Source: DATAFF01 sp036257595 (GTDB taxonomy: Bacteria > Pseudomonadota > Alphaproteobacteria > Rhizobiales > Aestuariivirgaceae). Taken from it: 64,000 bases of DNA. The notes under the pieces are model-generated. The model had not been told where the DNA came from, did no database searches, and worked only from the letters and a program-made list of their open reading frames with translations. Below are positions 59,767-64,000 of this stretch, in pieces (position 1 is the first letter of the stretch; every line of letters starts with the position of its first letter). The translations under genes were made by a program, and so were the position numbers. The stretch is taken from positions 1-64,000 of the forward strand of contig DATAFF010000155.1 in assembly GCA_036257595.1 (NCBI GenBank), in the 5' to 3' direction.

Positions 59767-60690
59767 ATGAGCAACAGCCTCCTCTATATTACGACGGTGG
59801 CGATCTGGGGTTCTTCCTGGATCGCCATCACCTACCAGCTCGGCACAGTCGCCCCCGAGGCGTCGATCGTCTATCGCTTCCTGCTGTCCTCGATCATTCT
59901 CATCGGATGGTGCGTGCTGCGCGGTCTCAACCTGCGCTTCTCGCTCAAGGAGCATCTGTACATGGCGCTTCAGGGCGTGCTCCTGTTCTCGATCAATTAC
60001 ATCATCTTCTATTTCGCAACGATGTATCTGACGAGCGGGCTCGTCGCGGTGGCATTCTCGACCATCGTCATCATGAACATCATCTTCGGCGCCCTGCTGC
60101 TCGGCGTGCCGATCCGCCCTCGCGTCGCTTTGGCGGCGCTGTTCGGGCTTGGCGGCCTGGTGCTGGTCTTCTGGTCGGACATCACCGACTTCAATCTCGG
60201 CAGCGGCGGGCTCACCGGGCTCGGTCTGTCGCTGATCGCGACCGCATCGGCTTCGCTTGGCAATGTCGCCTCGGCCCGAAACCAGCGGGCGGGAATACCG
60301 GTAATCCAGGGCAATGCCTTCGGAATGGTGTATGGCACCCTCTTCACGCTTCTCGTGGCATTGGTCCGCGGCGTGCCGTTCGATTTCGACTTCAGCCCCT
60401 CCTATCTGATCTCGCTCTTCTATCTCGCGCTGTTCGCCTCGGTGTTCGGCTTCGGCTGCTATCTGACCTTGCTCGGCCGCATTGGTCCCGATCGCGCCGC
60501 CTATGTCAGCGTCGTGTTCCCGATCGTGTCGCTTGGCCTGTCCACCCTGTTCGAAGGCTATCATTGGACCGGAACGGGATTCGCCGGCGTGGCGCTCATC
60601 CTCATCGGCAATCTCGTTGTGCTGACGCGTTGGCCAGCCGGGGGTTGGCGCAGCAGACCGTGGGAAAAGTCGGAAGGACGAACGGCATGA
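59767..60690 (+). CDS. DMT-family (EamA) transporter
   Basis: 307 residues with ten hydrophobic helices arranged as two EamA repeats: YITTVAIWGSSWIAITYQLG at the start of the first and LSLIATASASLGNVASARN at the start of the second; LRFSLKEHLYMAL and the C-terminal LFEGYHWTGTGFAGVALILIG are typical. Probable exporter of amino acids or other metabolites. The ATG at 59767 (MSNSLLY) is preferred; an ATG 24 bases upstream is possible. Its stop overlaps the thioesterase start. Confidence 0.88.
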   Translation: MSNSLLYITTVAIWGSSWIAITYQLGTVAPEASIVYRFLLSSIILIGWCVLRGLNLRFSLKEHLYMALQGVLLFSINYIIFYFATMYLTSGLVAVAFSTIVIMNIIFGALLLGVPIRPRVALAALFGLGGLVLVFWSDITDFNLGSGGLTGLGLSLIATASASLGNVASARNQRAGIPVIQGNAFGMVYGTLFTLLVALVRGVPFDFDFSPSYLISLFYLALFASVFGFGCYLTLLGRIGPDRAAYVSVVFPIVSLGLSTLFEGYHWTGTGFAGVALILIGNLVVLTRWPAGGWRSRPWEKSEGRTA

Positions 60691-61124
60691 CCAGGTTTCC
60701 GATCGTCTACCGCCGGCGGATCGCGACCGATTGGCTCGATTCCGATGGACGCATGGCGCCATTCGCCTTCAACCTGGCGTTCAGCCGGGCGACCGACGAT
60801 TTCTTTGCCCTGTTCGGCCTGACCCCGGCCTATCGCGACGAAACCTTTTGCACCATCTACACGCTCGAGGCCCGCACCTATTTCCTCGAGGACTGCCATG
60901 CCGGCGACGACATTCATGTCGACTCCCGGCTCATCGATCTCGACGCCAAGCGCACCCATCTGGTGCTGACCATGTACCGCGATGACACGGCGCGGGAAGT
61001 CTGTCGGCAGGAGGCGCTGATCATGCATATGCGGCGCGAACCCGGTCTGCCGCCGGTTGGAGCACCCTTCCCCGATCCGATGTTCGCCGGATTGTCGGCG
61101 ACCCTGGTGGATCACCGGGATTGA
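60687..61124 (+). CDS. Hotdog-fold thioesterase family protein
   Basis: 145 residues. FPIVYRRRIATDWLDSDGRM, FSRATDDFFALFGL, YTLEARTYFLEDCHAGD and LDLDAKRTHLVLTMYR fit the YbgC-like or betainyl-CoA thioesterase hotdog group. The usual asparagine of the GHMN motif is changed (SDGRMAPFAF). The ATG at 60687 overlaps the transporter stop (ATGA). With the ligase and enoyl-CoA hydratase nearby, hydrolysis of a specific acyl-CoA is probable. Confidence 0.82.
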   Translation: MTRFPIVYRRRIATDWLDSDGRMAPFAFNLAFSRATDDFFALFGLTPAYRDETFCTIYTLEARTYFLEDCHAGDDIHVDSRLIDLDAKRTHLVLTMYRDDTAREVCRQEALIMHMRREPGLPPVGAPFPDPMFAGLSATLVDHRD

Positions 61125-61127
61125 ACG

Positions 61128-61931
61128 TCAGCTCCCGGTGAAATGCGGCGTCCGGCGCTCGAGCCATGCCCGCGTGCCCTCGGTGCAGTCGCGCGATAGG
61201 TTGGCGTGGATCATGCACTCGGTCTCGAAATGCAGCATGGTCTCGAGCGAGGCCTCGAGCCCGCGGTCCAGCATCACCTTGTGAAGCTGAACTGCCAGAG
61301 GTGCGCGCGAGGCGATCCGCTCGGCCAGTTTCCGTGCCTCCGCCCTGAGATGCTCGTGCGGCACGAGGCGATTGACCAGGCCGATCCGATAGGCCTCGCC
61401 GGCCGTGATGAACTCGCCCGTATAGGCAAGCTCGCGGGCCTTGGCGATGCCGACCTTGCGGCTGAGAAAGAAGGTCCCGCCATTGGTGATCGTTGCACCG
61501 ATATTGACCTCCGGGAACCCGAACTGCGCGCCCTGCTCGGCCACAACGAGATCGCAGGCAAAGACCAGCTCGCACCCTGCTCCGACGGCATAGCCCTGGA
61601 CTGCGGCGATGAACGGAAACCGCGCCAGGCGGATCAGCCGGGTGGTCTCCTGGAGGGTTTTCTGCCACTCCCGCAGTTCAGTTGCGCCCACCTTTCCGGA
61701 CTGGATGTGGTCGCAATGCTCGTTGATCTCGGCGATGTCGTGACCGGCCAGGAAGGCCCTGCCCTCGCCGGCAATGATGGCGCATCGGACCTCGAGATCG
61801 GCATTGAGGGTGCGGACATGATCGCCAAGCTCCCGCCAGGCGGCAATCGTCATGGCATTGAGCTTCTTCGGATTGTCGAGAATGATCCAGGCAATGGCGG
61901 CGTCGCGCTCTACCCGCATGGCCGATGTCAT
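61128..61931 (-). CDS. Enoyl-CoA hydratase/isomerase family protein
   Basis: 267 residues, crotonase fold: IILDNPKKLNAMTIAAWREL, an oxyanion-hole region AFLAGHDIAEI, VQGYAVGAGCELVFACDLV, and FGFPEVNIGATITNGGT. A glutamate at the E144-like position (FPEV) is present but the second is replaced, so hydratase or isomerase activity is uncertain; related CaiD-type proteins act on crotonobetainyl-CoA. It diverges from the acyl-CoA ligase and converges with the thioesterase. Confidence 0.87.
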   Translation of the reverse strand: MTSAMRVERDAAIAWIILDNPKKLNAMTIAAWRELGDHVRTLNADLEVRCAIIAGEGRAFLAGHDIAEINEHCDHIQSGKVGATELREWQKTLQETTRLIRLARFPFIAAVQGYAVGAGCELVFACDLVVAEQGAQFGFPEVNIGATITNGGTFFLSRKVGIAKARELAYTGEFITAGEAYRIGLVNRLVPHEHLRAEARKLAERIASRAPLAVQLHKVMLDRGLEASLETMLHFETECMIHANLSRDCTEGTRAWLERRTPHFTGS

Positions 61932-62011
61932 TTACGTCTCCTGTTGCAGGGTGTGGGCTTGGGATTTTGCTTCGGGTATCGTAGCGACGCCGTCCAACCC
62001 TGGAAACATTC

Positions 62012-63628
62012 ATGTCGACCCCCCTCTCCGAGCGCACCGTCGTCCATGTGCTCCGCCATCGGGCTGTCGAACGCGGCGACCAACCCTGGCTGATCTTCGA
62101 GGACCGCGCCGTTACCTATCGTGAGGCCGATCGGCTGTCCGATCGGCTCGCCCGCGGGATGGAAGCCAATGGACTTACGGCCGGGGACACGCTCCTCACC
62201 ATGCTGCCCGACGGCCTCGATCTTGTTCTCGCGTGGCTTGCCTGCGCCAAGCTCGGCGTCATCGAGGTGCCGGTGAACACCGCTTACCGCGGCGACATCC
62301 TGGCGCATGTGATCAAGGACTCGCGCGCCAGGACAATGCTCATCGGGGCACCCTGGCTGGAGCGGCTGGCGACATCGGGCTGCGACCTTGCCGAATTGCC
62401 GCGCTGCTTCGTTCGCACCGAGAGGGACGAGACCCCGGCCGTCGAGACGCTGGACGTCCGCGATCTAGAGACTCTCTATGGCGGTGACGATCGTCCGATC
62501 CAACGCGAGCTCAGGCCAAGCGATCTCAAGGCGATCATGTACACGTCGGGAACAACCGGCAAATCCAAGGGCGTGATGGTGTCGCATATCCATGCCTACG
62601 AATATGCCAATGGCTGCGCTTCGGTTCTCGAGATTGGCGAGCGGGACATCTATTACTCGGCCGGTCTCCCGCTGTTTCACGTTGCGGGGAAATGGGGCGT
62701 CCTGCTCGGTGCGGCGATCAAGGGTGCGATCGCCGTCATCCCGCGACAGTTCAGCGTCAGCAATTTCTGGCGCGACATTCGCCGTCACCGGGCGACCGCC
62801 ACCTATCTCCTCGGTGCCATGGCAAATTTCCTGCAGAGGCAGCCGCGGTCAGCTGCTGATGCCGATCATACCTTGCAGAAGATCCTGATGTGCCCGCTGT
62901 TGCCCGATCTTGACGATTTCGTTGCGCGCTTCGGCGTGAGGGTGGCGACAGCCTATGGTTCGACCGAGGTCAATGCCCCGATTGCGATGCCGCTCGGAGC
63001 GCCGGTCAGCAACAATCAGATCGTCGGCAAAGTCCGGTCCGACCTGTTCGAGGTCATGATCATCGATGATGACGACCTCGAGGTCCCGGCAGGCGTGACC
63101 GGCCAGATCGCAGTGCGCCCAAAGATCCCCGGGGTGACAATGCTGGGTTATTGGCAACAGCCGGAAGCCACGGTTGCGATGTGGCGAAATCTATGGCTCC
63201 ACAGCGGTGATGCCGGTCACCGGGATACAGAAGGCAGTCTCTACTTCACCGATCGGTTGCGCGACACGATCAGGCGGCGCGGCGAGAACATCTCTTCGAT
63301 GGAGGTCGAGGGCATCATCAATCAGCATCCGGACGTCTTCGAATGCGCCGTTTATCCGGTGCGCTCCGAGCATGGGGAGGATGAGGTCATGGTCTCGCTC
63401 GTCCTCAAGCCGGAACGCAAGGTCGCCCCGGAGGCGATCATCGCATTCCTCGATCCGCGGATGCCGCGCTTCATGGTGCCGCGCTTCATCGACATCGTAG
63501 AAACGCTGCCGAAGACGCCGACTGGCAAGGTGAGGAAGCATCTGCTTCGCGATGCCGGGATCACTGCCTCGAGCTTCGATCGCGAGCCGGCGCTTCCACG
63601 GCCTCGACAGTCCGGGTCAGCGCTCTAG
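62012..63628 (+). CDS. AMP-binding acyl-CoA synthetase (CaiC-like)
   Basis: 538 residues. Adenylate-forming motifs are MYTSGTTGKSKGVMVSH (P-loop, about residue 178), TAYGSTEVNAP, LHSGDAGHRDTEGSLYFTDR and the C-terminal lysine in LPKTPTGKVRKHLL. It activates a carboxylate to the CoA thioester. The pairing with a CaiD-like hydratase and a thioesterase recalls carnitine/crotonobetaine-type or short-chain acid metabolism, but substrate is not determined. ATG at 62012, 80 bp from the divergent hydratase start. Confidence 0.9.
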   Translation: MSTPLSERTVVHVLRHRAVERGDQPWLIFEDRAVTYREADRLSDRLARGMEANGLTAGDTLLTMLPDGLDLVLAWLACAKLGVIEVPVNTAYRGDILAHVIKDSRARTMLIGAPWLERLATSGCDLAELPRCFVRTERDETPAVETLDVRDLETLYGGDDRPIQRELRPSDLKAIMYTSGTTGKSKGVMVSHIHAYEYANGCASVLEIGERDIYYSAGLPLFHVAGKWGVLLGAAIKGAIAVIPRQFSVSNFWRDIRRHRATATYLLGAMANFLQRQPRSAADADHTLQKILMCPLLPDLDDFVARFGVRVATAYGSTEVNAPIAMPLGAPVSNNQIVGKVRSDLFEVMIIDDDDLEVPAGVTGQIAVRPKIPGVTMLGYWQQPEATVAMWRNLWLHSGDAGHRDTEGSLYFTDRLRDTIRRRGENISSMEVEGIINQHPDVFECAVYPVRSEHGEDEVMVSLVLKPERKVAPEAIIAFLDPRMPRFMVPRFIDIVETLPKTPTGKVRKHLLRDAGITASSFDREPALPRPRQSGSAL

Positions 63629-64000
63629 TTCGCCGCGATGGTGGCAGCCGCGCCGGCCATTACCGTTGCACCGGTTCGGTTGGCGATCAGGACGGCCCTT
63701 TGACTGGCCAAGAACCGACGCGCCCGGGCGGCGAGCAGAGCCCATGCCAGATCGACCGTGATCAGGACCAGGAGCATCGTTCCCAGGAGCTCGGCCCAGC
63801 CGATCATCCCGACATGATTGATATCTAGAATGGTCGGCAGGAGAGCCAGATAGAACACCATGATCTTGGGGTTGCCGAGCGTGACGGCAAGCCCAGCCCC
63901 GAACATCTTCCAGGGGTTCTGCGGGCTGGGCAAATCCTCTGCGCTCACCTGCTTCGGCGCGAACCACATCTTGAACGCCAGGTAGAGCAGATAGGCAGCA
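63625..64000 (-). CDS. LysE/RhtB-family exporter, N-terminus beyond the window
   Basis: At least 125 residues of the C-terminal half. LYLAFKMWF at the window edge, FGAGLAVTLGNPKIMVFYLALLP (the family's NPK motif), and three hydrophobic segments (ELLGTMLLVLITVDLAWALL, TGATVMAGAAATIA). LysE-type proteins export amino acids or homoserine lactones. The stop overlaps the end of the acyl-CoA synthetase gene on the other strand. The start lies right of base 64000. Confidence 0.88.
   Translation of the reverse strand, partial: AAYLLYLAFKMWFAPKQVSAEDLPSPQNPWKMFGAGLAVTLGNPKIMVFYLALLPTILDINHVGMIGWAELLGTMLLVLITVDLAWALLAARARRFLASQRAVLIANRTGATVMAGAAATIAAN

Overview
This is a GC-rich, gene-dense window with the texture of a soil or rhizosphere alphaproteobacterium, probably Hyphomicrobiales/Rhizobiales-like. 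That placement is inferred from the many ABC importers, Tat-type signals on binding proteins, GntR/LysR/MarR/AraC regulators beside catabolic operons, and a FrcBCA-like sugar importer; no rRNA or marker gene confirms it. No tRNA, CRISPR array, insertion sequence or phage gene was seen. Nearly everything is coding, with many 1-4 nt start/stop overlaps.

Layout. (1) 1-11642: a MocR-type regulator cut by the left edge, then a LysR regulator and a luciferase-like (LLM) monooxygenase on the minus strand. Divergent from these is a nine-gene plus-strand operon: dehydrogenase (SDR), PotD-type ABC importer, two more SDRs, a second LLM monooxygenase and a flavin reductase. It looks like uptake plus two-component flavin-dependent oxidation of an unknown, perhaps amine-like, compound. 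(2) 11663-21047: a GntR-regulated set containing a DapA-family aldolase, an ABC ATPase, an SMP-30 lactonase-like protein, a PLP desulfhydrase/deaminase-like enzyme, an HpaI-type aldolase, two permeases, a binding protein and an aldo/keto reductase. The same TTGTATAC-core palindrome lies in both promoter regions, tying the two halves of the split transporter together. (3) 21078-28199: an enolase-superfamily enzyme, a D-lyxose isomerase-like protein, a single-cassette sugar ABC importer, a TfoX-like protein, a carboxymuconolactone decarboxylase-family protein and MurQ. (4) 28342-29577: a periplasmic Cache protein and an RNase Z-like metallo-hydrolase.

(5) 29654-44503 is the most notable part: a bacterial microcompartment (BMC) locus. 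A minus-strand operon encodes a class III aminotransferase-family enzyme, a CoA-acylating aldehyde dehydrogenase with a C-terminal encapsulation-type helix, two trimeric shell proteins, a 142-residue protein with a similar helix at its N-terminus, a pentameric vertex protein and a hexameric shell protein. Divergent from it are an APH-family kinase and an AraC-type regulator. A second minus-strand run carries a B12-dependent diol dehydratase (large and medium subunits fused, plus the small subunit), a PotD-type ABC importer and an SDR. Kinase, aminotransferase-family lyase, aldehyde dehydrogenase and SDR together match the aminoacetone/1-amino-2-propanol (RMM/AAU) type of microcompartment. The adjacent fused dehydratase and ABC importer are the unusual additions. 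Both routes could deliver propionaldehyde to the same aldehyde dehydrogenase.

(6) 44651-64000: a NodB-family deacetylase, a Bax inhibitor-1-like membrane protein, a MarR/GST pair with tandem operators, and a probable nine-gene minus-strand operon (taurine-type ABC importer, amidase, class III cyclase with tetratricopeptide-like repeats, three-subunit molybdenum hydroxylase, frameshifted cupin). After these come an SDR, a DUF1993 protein, a DMT exporter, an acyl-CoA module (thioesterase, enoyl-CoA hydratase, acyl-CoA ligase) and a LysE-type exporter cut by the right edge.
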